This document shows, piece by piece, positions 16,643-25,172 of a stretch of 64,000 nucleotides of DNA; the first letter of the stretch is position 1; every line of letters starts with the position of its first letter. The position numbers were made by a program, and so were the translations under genes. A model generated the notes under the pieces. That model was not told the origin of the DNA, did no database searches, and worked only from the letters and a program-made list of their open reading frames with translations. This DNA comes from Mycobacterium sp. 852002-51057_SCH5723018 (GTDB lineage Bacteria > Actinomycetota > Actinomycetes > Mycobacteriales > Mycobacteriaceae), in contig NZ_LZIR01000120.1 of assembly GCF_001667035.1 (NCBI RefSeq), positions 29,366 to 93,365 on the forward strand. Reading direction: 5' to 3'.

Positions 16643-18378
16643 TGCCGTGCCAGCCGGTCCCTGACTGCGATCGAGGCGCTCCTGCTCTTCGCCGCGTCGG
16701 CGCTGGTCATACGGTTCGACAGGTCAAGGGGTCCCGTCCTGGCCCGTTCAATTGCCTGTGCGATCGCAACCCGGACCAACAGCAGATCGGATTCAGTAGG
16801 GTCATCTGCACTGGACACCGACAGGAGCCCGTCGCAGAACCCCAAGGCCGCCCAGTCGCGGACTCGGTAGCTCAGTGGTTTGACGATCGTGGCAAGCGCG
16901 TCTAACTGTTCGATCGTGCGCTGGGTGATTCGCGCGGCTGCCGGCTTGTGCATCGCGTGGATCTCGACGCCGGGGTCATCCAGGGCGAGCATCTGGTTCG
17001 CTTGTAAACCATGGGCGAGAAAGCCGCCCGACAGTGCCGTGCCGACGACCAGGGCGATCACGGGATGCCCTGCGAGGCGAGCTGAATGGTAGGCGTCCAC
17101 GGCTGTGGCGATTGCTTGGTGCAGCCCCGCCATCTCTTCGATCCGCCCATAGGCCTGGCTTGGAAGATCGACGACCGCGACGACGGCGCGCTTGTCTTGG
17201 GCCGCTTTGTGTGCCTCGCGCCGCGCCACTGCGCGCACCGCCTCGGCAAGGAGCAGCGACTCGCTGAGTCCGACCTGCCCTTCGCGCGCCCGGTGGAACG
17301 GGTTCGATGCGTCGGGCACCACGGCCAGATACGTGATGTCCGCAGTGTCGGCACGCAGCACCGACGGAATGAGCGCAACGGGGGCGCTGCCACCCGCTGA
17401 ACGAGCGAGCAAGCGAAGCCATGTTGCGCCGCGGCTACTCGCCGGCTCGTCGGACGCGGGGCGCGCGAATCGCCGTTCCGAGACGGTCTCGTAGGCGGGC
17501 CCCCACATCCGTCGCAGCTGTCCTGGCTCGGGTGGGTCCGCGGGGTCGAGCAATGCGAGCCGATTGCTCAACACCTCGGTACGTTCGCTGCGGTGAGTCC
17601 CTGCTTGCTTGGGTGGCGCGCCGACGGCTGCGGTCACTGCCTCCCGGATCGCCGAGGCGTCGTCGAGGACCAGTTCGTCGGCCAACCCAGTGCCCACGCG
17701 CTGCTCGCCGCCGTCGATTGACCAGATGAGCGCCTTGTCGGACGAATCGAACTCGCTGATGCCGCATTCTTGCTCGATGACGGCGGGTCCGTTGAGTCCG
17801 ATGCGCGCCTCGCGGGTGACGATCAGTTGGCTGCACAGACCAACGGCGATGCTCAAACCCCCGAAGGAGCCGACTGCGCCGGCCACCACTCCCACCACCG
17901 GTGCCCACCTGCGCAGGTCCAAGATCGCCGAGCAGATCTCGGCAACGGCGTTGAGCCCCAGATTGGCCTCTTGCAATCGGACTCCGCCGGTCTCGAACAA
18001 GATGACCGCCGCCGTGCGGGTGGCCGTGCGGGACTGCTCGGCCGCTAATCTGAGCAACTGGCTGATCTTGGCCCCGGACACCTCGCCGATGCCGCCGCCC
18101 TGGAACTTCTGCTCGATGGAGGCGACGACGACCGGCCGAGAGTCAATCGTGCCTTTGGCAATGACGACGCCGTCGTCGAACTGGGGCACGATCTCCTGCG
18201 GCTCGAGCCATGGCGACTCCAGCCGGTCGAATGGCCCGAGCAGAACGCGCATCGAATCCGGATCCAGCAGTGCGGCCGCGCGGGCGTGGGCGTCGCGTTC
18301 CAGGAAGCTGTCGCGCGCAAGAACGTGTTGCCAATCAGTGGCACTGGGTCGCTGCTGCGGTGGCGTCGCGCGGGTCAC
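16633..18378 (-). CDS. mdcDE: Fused malonate decarboxylase beta-gamma subunit (MdcD-MdcE)
   Basis: A 581-residue fusion. Residues about 1-280 are MdcD: DSFLERDAHARAAALLD, then the crotonase/carboxyltransferase-like ILFETGGVRLQEANLGL and GLNGPAVIEQECGISEFDSSD. A linker follows, and about 330-581 is MdcE, with GEGQ-like AREGQVGLSESLLLAEAVR, VDLPSQAYGRIEEMAGLHQA and GTALSGGFLAHGLQAN. Together they decarboxylate malonyl-S-ACP to acetyl-S-ACP without biotin. In the well-studied Malonomonas, Klebsiella and Pseudomonas systems the two are separate genes. GTG 18378 overlaps the mdcC stop (GTGA). The open frame extending upstream is a shadow of mdcC. Confidence 0.9.
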   Translation of the reverse strand: MTRATPPQQRPSATDWQHVLARDSFLERDAHARAAALLDPDSMRVLLGPFDRLESPWLEPQEIVPQFDDGVVIAKGTIDSRPVVVASIEQKFQGGGIGEVSGAKISQLLRLAAEQSRTATRTAAVILFETGGVRLQEANLGLNAVAEICSAILDLRRWAPVVGVVAGAVGSFGGLSIAVGLCSQLIVTREARIGLNGPAVIEQECGISEFDSSDKALIWSIDGGEQRVGTGLADELVLDDASAIREAVTAAVGAPPKQAGTHRSERTEVLSNRLALLDPADPPEPGQLRRMWGPAYETVSERRFARPASDEPASSRGATWLRLLARSAGGSAPVALIPSVLRADTADITYLAVVPDASNPFHRAREGQVGLSESLLLAEAVRAVARREAHKAAQDKRAVVAVVDLPSQAYGRIEEMAGLHQAIATAVDAYHSARLAGHPVIALVVGTALSGGFLAHGLQANQMLALDDPGVEIHAMHKPAAARITQRTIEQLDALATIVKPLSYRVRDWAALGFCDGLLSVSSADDPTESDLLLVRVAIAQAIERARTGPLDLSNRMTSADAAKSRSASIAVRDRLARQWS

Positions 18379-18683
18379 TTCGATTCTCCTGCGGTCGCCA
18401 GCTGGGCTGCCTGGCGCAGCCGCAGCGCCACGACGCCCGGGGTGGCGCCGAAGTCGTTGATCTCCCACCGCCCTGCCAGGGGCTGCTGGGCGAAGAAGCG
18501 TTCCAGTACCGCCTGCCAAGCGGAGTCAAACCCGTCGACGCTGGTACGCACCCGAACCGTGGCGGTGTCGGCGGGGGACGCGGTGTCCACCACGATCTCC
18601 AGGTCGCCGGACGCGACGACGCCCACGTGGGCTGCGCGGACTACTGCGGCGTCGGCATCGAAGCTGTAGTCAAGGGTTCTCAT
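18375..18683 (-). CDS. mdcC: Malonate decarboxylase acyl carrier subunit MdcC
   Basis: A 102-residue ACP-like subunit, not related to AcpM. The VGVVASGDLEIVVD motif places a serine at position 25, the position at which the phosphoribosyl-dephospho-CoA arm is attached in characterised MdcC proteins. It is coupled to mdcB upstream (ATGA) and to mdcDE downstream (GTGA). It is small and easily missed, but its placement and length fit exactly. Confidence 0.9.
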   Translation of the reverse strand: MRTLDYSFDADAAVVRAAHVGVVASGDLEIVVDTASPADTATVRVRTSVDGFDSAWQAVLERFFAQQPLAGRWEINDFGATPGVVALRLRQAAQLATAGESK

Positions 18684-19570
18684 GTCACCTCCGGCATCGC
18701 GATGGTCGGCGGCTCGAACTGGCCGCCGTGGGCGTGTTCGTCGAGGAACATGGCGGCGGCGAGGAGGTCGCCGCTGCCGCCAGGTGACAGGCGACGCCGG
18801 CGGGCTTCTCGGTCCATCTGGGCCAGCGCCAGGTCTCCGCCCGGTGTGCCTGGGCCGCCCTGGGCCAGCACTGTGCGGGCCGCGTGTTGCATGGCGGTGA
18901 GGCCGCCGAAGCCGCCGCGGTGCAACAGGCACGTGTCGTCGAGGCGGGCGATCAACTCGATCAACGCGGACAGTCGGACGGCTTGAGCGCACAATCCTTT
19001 TCTCCGCCCGTCCTGCAGCGCCGCGACGGCTAACCGTACGTGAGGGAACCCTCGTTGCGCCTCGCCGCGGGCGCCTGCCACCGCGTAGCGCCGCATGACC
19101 ATGGAGCCGTGCGAGTCGGGCCGCAATGCGGATGGAGCTGGATCGGACAGTCGAGCCAGCTGCGCGCCGTACTCGGCGATGCCGTCGACGTCGTTGGCGT
19201 TGACCGCTCCGCAGACCAGGAGGCCGAGCGCCCAGAGCGCGCCCCGGTGGGTGTTCACGCCGGCCGTTGCGTCCAGCATCCGTTGTTCGCCGCGCCTGCC
19301 CGCGGAACCGACGGCCGCGCGGAGGTCGACGTCGGGGTGTCTGCCGACAGCCAGGTCGGCGAGCCCGACGAACGTCGGTTCGAGTGCGCGGGCGGAGGCG
19401 ATGAGTGTGCTGAGATCCATGTCATCGTGTGCGGAGAGTCCGCGCGGGTCGACCAGGCCGGGTTTTGGCGCCAGCTCGGCCTCGTCGACCATCGCTGTCA
19501 CAGCGGTGCGTGCGACGGTCCGCGAGGTGGTCTCGACGCGCGCGGGGGCGCCGAGGGCGGCGAGCGTCAT
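18680..19570 (-). CDS. mdcB: Triphosphoribosyl-dephospho-CoA synthase MdcB
   Basis: A 296-residue CitG/MdcB family enzyme that makes the prosthetic-group precursor from ATP and dephospho-CoA. Characteristic motifs are ELAPKPGLVDPRGLSAHDDMD near residue 35, NTHRGALWALGLL near 105, and a C-terminal GSGDLLAAAMFLDEH. It starts at ATG 19570, 4 bp downstream of the mdcA stop, and overlaps mdcC. Its presence means the island carries its own cofactor pathway. Confidence 0.9.
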   Translation of the reverse strand: MTLAALGAPARVETTSRTVARTAVTAMVDEAELAPKPGLVDPRGLSAHDDMDLSTLIASARALEPTFVGLADLAVGRHPDVDLRAAVGSAGRRGEQRMLDATAGVNTHRGALWALGLLVCGAVNANDVDGIAEYGAQLARLSDPAPSALRPDSHGSMVMRRYAVAGARGEAQRGFPHVRLAVAALQDGRRKGLCAQAVRLSALIELIARLDDTCLLHRGGFGGLTAMQHAARTVLAQGGPGTPGGDLALAQMDREARRRRLSPGGSGDLLAAAMFLDEHAHGGQFEPPTIAMPEVT

Positions 19571-19574
19571 GTCG

Positions 19575-21221
19575 TCACCAGTCCCGGAACTTTTCCGGCG
19601 GGTTGTAGAGGCCGCCGGACCAGGCCACCAAGTCGCCGATGCTCTTCGCGGCGAGCAGCGATCTGTTGGCTGCCGACACGTCGACCCCGAGATCGGAGGG
19701 GTAGCAGACCACGCCGTCCCGGCGAAGGCGTTCGACGGTCTTGGCGTCTGCGCGCCTGCCCACGGGGGTCACACCTGCGACTGCGGCTATTGCTTCGCGG
19801 CGTTCGTGCAAGCTGTCCGTCTTGAACAGATAGGCGACGCCCTCCTCGGTCACGACGTGGGTCACGTCGTCGCCGTAAATCATCACGGGGGGAATCGACA
19901 GGCCAGCCTGCTCGCCGACCGTGATGGCATCCAACGACTCGACGAACGTCGGCGTGCCGCCCGAGCGGAAGGTCTCGGCCAGTTGCACGACCACCTTGCG
20001 GCCGCGCAACGCTGCGCCCTCGCCATGAGCCAAGCCAAGCCAGGTGGGTGACGAATGGCGCCGTCCGCGGGGGTCGTGGCCCATGTTGGGGGCTCCACCG
20101 AACCCCGACAGCCGACCGTCGGTCACCGTCGATGAGTTGCCATCTGCATCAATCTGCAACGAGGATCCGATGAACATGTCGATGGCGTATTGCCCGGCAA
20201 GCTGGCACAGCACCCGGTTCGACCGCAACGAGCCGTCCCGACCAGTGAAGAACACGTCGGGTCGCGCCGCGGTGTACTGCTCCATGCCAGACTCGCCGCC
20301 GAACGAGTGAATCGACTCCACCCAGCCGGACTCAATGGCCGGGATGAGCGTGGGATGAGGGTTGAGCGCCCAGTGCCTGGCGATCTTGCCCCGCAGACCC
20401 AGCGACTCGCCGTAGGTGGGCAGGATGAGTTCGATCGCGGCCGTGTCGAAGCCGACGCCATGGTTGAGCGAGACGACCTCGTGCCGCTCGTATACCCCGC
20501 GGATGGCGATCATTGCCTTGAGGATGGCTACGTCGTTGATCTGCCGCGGGTCGCGGGTGAACAGCGGCTCGATGGCGAAGGGCCGATCGGCCTCCACGAT
20601 GAGGTCGATCCAGTCGCCGGGGATGTCAACCCTCGGCAGCTGCGAGGCGTCGTCGACGATTTCGTTGACCTGGACGACGACCATGCCGTCGCGGAAGGCC
20701 GTTGCCTCCGCAATCGTCGGGGTGTCCTCCGTGTTGGCGCCGGTGTAGAGATTGCCGTGCCGATCGGCCTGTACGGCAACGAGTAGCGCCACGTCCGGGC
20801 ACAGGTCGACGAGCATGCGCGCGTACAGCTCGACGTAAGTATGGATCGACCCTATCGTCACGACACCGTCCTCAACGAGCTGGGCGATGCGCACGCTTTG
20901 CGGTCCCGCGTAGGCCAGGTCGAGCTTGGTGGCAATGCCGTTTTCGAACAGGTCCAGATGCTCGCTGCGCGACACCGACGAAATCAACATGTGCAAGTCG
21001 TTCACCTCGGACGGGTCGACTTGGGCCAGCGTCCGGGATAGGAAGTCCGCCTGCTTCTGGTTGTCGCCTTCCAACGCCACCTTGTCGCCGCTGCGCAACA
21101 ACGCCGTCAGCGCGGGTGTCAGCTGTTTGGGGTCGACGATCTTTCCCCGGGTATAGGGCGAAGCGGCGGCGAGCCGTTGCGCCTTCGCCAATCGTCGGGT
21201 GTTCCAAACCCTTACTGCCAC
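19575..21221 (-). CDS. mdcA: Malonate decarboxylase alpha subunit MdcA
   Basis: A 548-residue MdcA, the acetyl-S-ACP:malonate ACP transferase, of the CoA-transferase superfamily. Recognisable blocks are GDKVALEGDNQKQADFLSR, the central SLNHGVGFDTAAIELILPTYGE and GSSLQIDADGNSSTVTDGRLSGFGGAPNMGHD, and a C-terminal LFKTDSLHERREAIAAVAGV. First gene of the mdc operon, starting at GTG 21221. The only DNA upstream is the AKR/VIT1 pseudogene, so its promoter must lie within that wreckage or the operon is read from further away. No mdc transporter or LysR-type MdcR lies next to it. Confidence 0.92.
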   Translation of the reverse strand: MAVRVWNTRRLAKAQRLAAASPYTRGKIVDPKQLTPALTALLRSGDKVALEGDNQKQADFLSRTLAQVDPSEVNDLHMLISSVSRSEHLDLFENGIATKLDLAYAGPQSVRIAQLVEDGVVTIGSIHTYVELYARMLVDLCPDVALLVAVQADRHGNLYTGANTEDTPTIAEATAFRDGMVVVQVNEIVDDASQLPRVDIPGDWIDLIVEADRPFAIEPLFTRDPRQINDVAILKAMIAIRGVYERHEVVSLNHGVGFDTAAIELILPTYGESLGLRGKIARHWALNPHPTLIPAIESGWVESIHSFGGESGMEQYTAARPDVFFTGRDGSLRSNRVLCQLAGQYAIDMFIGSSLQIDADGNSSTVTDGRLSGFGGAPNMGHDPRGRRHSSPTWLGLAHGEGAALRGRKVVVQLAETFRSGGTPTFVESLDAITVGEQAGLSIPPVMIYGDDVTHVVTEEGVAYLFKTDSLHERREAIAAVAGVTPVGRRADAKTVERLRRDGVVCYPSDLGVDVSAANRSLLAAKSIGDLVAWSGGLYNPPEKFRDW

Positions 21222-22006
21222 CGCGGATCTCCTGTGCTTGAGATGGCCGCCGACCAGGGCGAGCCGAGCTCGTCGGGGTCGAGCCCGAGTTCCTCGCGGG
21301 CCATGGTGTCCAACGCGGCGTCACCGTCCTTCATGATGGTGATCGTGACCCGCTCGGCCTCCACTGCGCCATTGGCCCTTGGCTCGATAGATCAGGGCCA
21401 GTTCCTCAACCTCGGCCTCGGGGTCGTCGCGCAATTCCTCGGATCCCAGGCTGATTTCGCGTTCATAGGACTCTTTGTGGCTGCGCATCGAAATGTATTC
21501 TCCGGCGGCCAAAATTTGGTCAGCGGTGTAATTCGACACCCCGATGTGGCGGATCTTGCCGTCGGCTATGAGTTCGCCCAACGCACCCGCCGTCTCCGCG
21601 ACGGGCACGGTGGCATCGGGCCAGTGCACCTGATAGAGGTCGATGTAGTCCAGGCCCAGCGCGGCAAGGCTCGCGTCCACGCCTCGGCGTAGCCATTCCG
21701 GGCTGGCGTCGCGGACAACGCCGGTGTCAGTTTTGCGCAAGCCGCCCTTGGTGGCGATCACGAGTTCGTCACGGTACTTGGCCAATTCGTCGCGAAGCGC
21801 CATCCCAAGGATCCGCTCGGACGCACCGAATCCATACGCCTGCGCGGTGTCAAGAAATTGACACCGAGCTCTCGAGCGCGTCGGATCGCAGTCACGGCGG
21901 TGTCTGCATCGAACTGACCCCAGTCTCCACGTAGCTGCTATGTGCCGAAGGCGATGCGCGAGACGTGCAGTCCGGTCTTCCCCAATGTTGTTGTCTTCAA
22001 GGTCAT
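21212..22006 (-). pseudogene. Chimeric remnant: aldo/keto reductase joined to a VIT1/CCC1 transporter tail
   Basis: From ATG 22006 the frame reads LKTTTLGKTGLHVSRIAFGT, an aldo/keto reductase start, then meets TAG (21939) where Trp is expected. It loses one base near 21858 and then continues normally (LDTAQAYGFGASERILG, DLYQVHWPD, GKIRHIGVSNYTADQI). At about 21515 it switches to a different family: AGEYISMRSHKESYEREI and ELALIYRAKG are the signature of VIT1/CCC1-type metal transporters. After another indel near 21375 the tail runs as AREELGLDPDELGSPWS to TAA at 21212. Neither half is functional. Confidence 0.75.
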
Positions 22007-22517
22007 CCTCTTCCTCATCACTGATGAAACCCTGCCGTTGCGACATGCAGGGTGTCTGCGCCGGTGCTCAAACTCCAACAATCCCGGGCCTGCGACGCGT
22101 TGTCGCCACCGCTGGCCTCCAAACGGACTGCCAGCTAGCTGGAATCGCTCAGCGCTAGCTGCGTCCGCGCGGATGCCCGAGCTGATTGCGGCGGCGAGTT
22201 CGTCATCGACATCGATCACCGGTGGGAGAACTTCGGGACGTAACGGGCACCGGATCCAGCCACCGTCCCAGCGCCCCGTCGTGGCGACGGGGCGGCCATC
22301 GGAACCCAACCAAGTCCTCGTCGGAGGGTCGCCTGCCGCGGCCACGGCGGCGGCGGGCACACCAGGTGGCACTGCCGAATCTGCGACGCGCCCGGCGCTC
22401 AACGCTCACGGCACTTCCCTTCAAGGCCGGGCCATGCCAGTCGGCTGGTTTGCGCCGGGCCCCGTACGTTAAGCCTTCAGAGGACAGTTGGCCGCGGCCA
22501 TGGGTGAACGCGAGCAT
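22007..22517. other. No recognisable gene
   Basis: Several weak open frames exist on both strands, but none has a family signature. A minus-strand frame enters here from the 126-bp repeat (reading LAFTHGRGQLSSEGL) and stays open to about 22203; I would not call it a gene without conservation. Confidence 0.4.
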
Positions 22518-22643
22518 CACGGCGTTATAAGTACGAAAAATTTCCTCTCCCGGTGGGATCTCCAGTTGCGAAAGGTTTGGCGTGCAATTGAACCGGCGTT
22601 GTCTCCCGGTTGACGAGCCTGGCCACGGTCCTACAACTCGTTA
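22518..22643. repeat. 126-bp direct repeat, copy 1
   Basis: Identical to 24903-25028 except for one base (22619 C, 25004 A). It starts CACGGCGTTATAAG and ends CAACTCGTTA. Family unknown. Confidence 0.95.
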
Positions 22644-22916
22644 CGCTAGGGAGCTGCTCAGGCCGCGCGCAGTCTCTCCGAGTAAAGCCCGGCTGATGCG
22701 CTACCCCGTCCCACCTAAGACCTAAGCCGAACGCTACGCCAGGAGCTAAGCAACCCGCGCCTTCGGCTAGGACGCGCGACAGCTCATAGGGAGCACGTTC
22801 ACCCCTTGGGCAAATAGCCCCAATTGGGGTGATTTGAGATAGCCAGCGACCTCAGCCTTAGTCTCGCCTCGGCAGCGAGCGACGTGTTAGGCGCCCTCCT
22901 GGGCACCCGACGGGAG

Positions 22917-22939
22917 CAACATCACTACTAATGATGTTG
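22917..22939. promoter_or_regulatory. 8-bp inverted repeat
   Basis: CAACATCA, 7-nt spacer CTACTAA, TGATGTTG: a perfect palindrome about 160 bp upstream of the kinase start, suitable as an operator for a dimeric regulator. Function is inferred from symmetry only. Confidence 0.4.
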
Positions 22940-23002
22940 GGTGACCGTGCGACCAGGGTCAGGTGTCCCGCGCCCACCGTGCGAGGTGCGGTAATCGCCC
23001 AC

Positions 23003-23028
23003 TCACCGCAACGTAGCCGTTGCGGTGA
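23003..23028. terminator. 11-bp perfect stem-loop followed by an A-run
   Basis: TCACCGCAACG, loop TAGC, CGTTGCGGTGA, then ATTCATTC and eight A residues. On the minus strand the A-run becomes a U-run before the stem. On the plus strand the stem without U-tract would be an intrinsic-like mycobacterial terminator or a 5'-UTR hairpin 70 bp before the kinase. Confidence 0.45.
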
Positions 23029-23098
23029 TTCATTCAAAAAAAACGCCCATACTTAGCGGCATGGCGTTATCGCTTGACGCCACCTGCGGAGGTGCGCG

Positions 23099-24823
23099 GT
23101 GACCGAACGCCCGGATGAGCAGGACCGGCTCGCTGAGGCGGCGGGCATGCTGGGCGCAAGCCGCGACAAGCCAAGCCTGCCCGTCGAGCAGCAGGCCGCG
23201 CTGCGGCGGGTGGCGACGCTGGTGGCCCGCGGAGTGGACTCCTCTGAGCTGTTCGCGGCAGTGGCCGATGAAATGCGCCGATGCCTAAGTGCGATGACCG
23301 CGGCGTTGTTCCGCTTCGAGACCGGCGACGAAGTTACGCTGGTCGCCTCAGCCAGCGATCCGGCGTTGCCGTCGGATCCCGTGGGCCAGCGCATGACGAT
23401 CGAGGGTGACAACCTCGCAGCAATGGTGCTACACACGGGCCGCCCCGCACGACAGGACAGCCTTGACGATGCAACCGGTTCGATCGCTGCAGTCGTGCGT
23501 GAGTTGGGCATTTGTGCGGCGGTGGGAGCGCCAATCATCGTCGATGGACGCCTATGGGGCGTGGCGACCGTCGCCTCGGTAGAACCTGGGCCTTTACCCT
23601 CCGATACCGAGCAGCGCGTCGCTGAGTTCGCCGGCCTGGTCGCCACCGCGATCGCCAACGCCGCCGCCCGCGACGACCTGCAGACTAGCCGCGACCAGCT
23701 CGCTGAGCTTGCCGAGCAGCAGGCGGCGTTGCGGCGGGCGGCGACACTCGTCGCACGCGGGGCCGCCCCGTCGGAGATTTTTGAGGCGGTAGTCGACGAA
23801 CTGCTCGTATGCTTCCACGCGGACAACGGCGGACTGCTGCGCTACGAGGGCGACGGGACTGCCACCCTTCTGGCAAGCCGTACTGCACCGGGCATGGATT
23901 CGCTGCCTATTGGCTTGCGGATGACATTAGACGGCGACAACATCCCGGCGACGATCCTCAAAACCGGCCTCCCCGCACGCCAGGACAGCCTGGAGCACAC
24001 GGCAAGTTCGCTTAACGAAATCATCCGCGAGATGGGCGTCCAGTCGGGGGTCGGTGTTCCGGTCATCGTCGATGGCGAGGTATGGGGGGTGATCGGCCTG
24101 GCATCATCGGTGCCGAAACCGCTGCCGGAGGACACCGAGGAGCGTATCGGTGACTTCACCGATTTGGTCGCCACCGCCATCGCCAACGCCGTCGCCCGCG
24201 ATGAACTGATTGCCTCCCGCGCTCGGATCGTGGCGGCCGCCGATGACGCCCGCCGTCGCCTGGAACGGGACTTGCACGACGGAGCACAACAGCGTCTGGT
24301 CTCACTCGCGCTGCAACTGCGCCAGGCGCAGGGTTGGGTGCGACCCGATCAGCACGACTTGGAGGAGCAGCTGTCGGGCATCGTGTCGGGTTTGACCGCG
24401 GTTTCAACCGACTTGCAAGAGATTTCGCGGGGGATCCACCCGGCGATCCTCTCTGACGGCGGCCTGGGACCGGCGCTGAGGACGTTGGCTCGCCGCTGCG
24501 CGATACCGGCCAACGTTGACGTTCTCGTTGAGGGGCGACTGCCAGAATCGGTTGAGGTCGCCGCCTACTACGTGGTGGCCGAGGCGCTGACCAACGCCGC
24601 CAAGTACGCCCAGGCCTCCGAGGTGACCGTCTGCGCAGAAGTCAGGGAAGACAATCTGTGCCTGTCGATTCAGGACGACGGCATCGGCGGCGCGGATTCC
24701 CGCAAAGGCTCCGGACTCATCGGGCTTAAAGACCGCGTCGAAGTGCTCGGCGGCCACATGAATGTCATCAGTCCGCTGGGATGTGGCACGGCGCTGCACG
24801 TCACCATGCCACTCACCGGCTGA
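23099..24823 (+). CDS. Double-GAF NarL-type sensor histidine kinase
   Basis: A 574-residue cytoplasmic kinase with no membrane helix. Two GAF domains (about 35-195 and 205-375) are clearly tandem duplicates: both contain EQQAALRR-ATLVARG, G-RMT--GDN and RPARQDSL- or LPARQDSL-type segments. HisKA_3 follows, with phospho-His about 393 in ERDLHDGAQQRLV, then a HATPase with NAAKYA (N box), DDGIGG (G1) and GSGLIGL (G2). The length equals that of DosS/DosT, but the near-identical GAF pair argues against a heme sensor and its ligand is unknown. GTG 23099 has GGAGG 6 bases upstream. No intact response regulator is adjacent. The gene is framed by 126-bp direct repeats. Confidence 0.88.
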   Translation: MTERPDEQDRLAEAAGMLGASRDKPSLPVEQQAALRRVATLVARGVDSSELFAAVADEMRRCLSAMTAALFRFETGDEVTLVASASDPALPSDPVGQRMTIEGDNLAAMVLHTGRPARQDSLDDATGSIAAVVRELGICAAVGAPIIVDGRLWGVATVASVEPGPLPSDTEQRVAEFAGLVATAIANAAARDDLQTSRDQLAELAEQQAALRRAATLVARGAAPSEIFEAVVDELLVCFHADNGGLLRYEGDGTATLLASRTAPGMDSLPIGLRMTLDGDNIPATILKTGLPARQDSLEHTASSLNEIIREMGVQSGVGVPVIVDGEVWGVIGLASSVPKPLPEDTEERIGDFTDLVATAIANAVARDELIASRARIVAAADDARRRLERDLHDGAQQRLVSLALQLRQAQGWVRPDQHDLEEQLSGIVSGLTAVSTDLQEISRGIHPAILSDGGLGPALRTLARRCAIPANVDVLVEGRLPESVEVAAYYVVAEALTNAAKYAQASEVTVCAEVREDNLCLSIQDDGIGGADSRKGSGLIGLKDRVEVLGGHMNVISPLGCGTALHVTMPLTG

Positions 24824-24902
24824 GTGCAAGGCATCCGGTCGTTAATTTCGTCTGCGCGGGTTGTTCGGGGCCGAAGCCAAGCCAAAGCCACACCGATCCC
24901 CG

Positions 24903-25028
24903 CACGGCGTTATAAGTACGAAAAATTTCCTCTCCCGGTGGGATCTCCAGTTGCGAAAGGTTTGGCGTGCAATTGAACCGGCGTTGTCTCCCGGTTGACG
25001 AGCATGGCCACGGTCCTACAACTCGTTA
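24903..25028. repeat. 126-bp direct repeat, copy 2
   Basis: Second copy, 2385 bp from the first. Its last three bases are the stop codon of a small minus-strand gene. The one-base difference creates an ATG on the minus strand, opening a frame of about 20 codons (VNRETTPVQL...) inside the repeat that in copy 1 lacks that ATG. Confidence 0.95.
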
Positions 25029-25172
25029 TCCTCCGAGGGCTTTCATCAGCTCCTTGTGCATCCGGGCTCGCCAGTAGGCCGTTACAGCAGCGTCGTCGTA
25101 ATGCCTCTTGGCGTGGACCCTGAGGCTGTCATAGGCTATCCGGTCCTTCTTGTCACGGCCCTTGATTCTCAT
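25026..25172 (-). CDS. Small basic protein, 48 residues
   Basis: ATG 25172 to TAA 25026 gives MRIKGRDKKDRIAYDSL, then a Tyr/Trp/Arg-rich helix ending ARMHKELMKALGG. An in-frame TAA lies 12 bases before the ATG, so this is not the tail of a longer frame. The composition (12 Lys/Arg, three Tyr, one Trp) looks like a real nucleic-acid-binding or phage-type small protein rather than random GC-rich coding. The ribosome-binding site is weak. Its stop codon coincides with the edge of the 126-bp repeat, so the original C-terminus could have been cut. Function unknown. Confidence 0.4.
   Translation of the reverse strand: MRIKGRDKKDRIAYDSLRVHAKRHYDDAAVTAYWRARMHKELMKALGG

Larger units (their letters stand above)
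22644..23098. other. Kinase upstream region with two hairpins
   Basis: 455 bp without a gene. It contains a CAACATCA / TGATGTTG stem (22917-22939), a long perfect stem at 23003-23028 followed by a run of eight A, and CCCCAATTGGGG near 22828. These could be regulatory sites for the kinase gene or a terminator of something lost. Confidence 0.5.

Noticed and set aside
22203..22644. Minus-strand frame crossing the 126-bp repeat as a gene
   Set aside because: Stays open through the repeat but shows no recognisable family and becomes Arg-rich shadow-like sequence; too weak without conservation.
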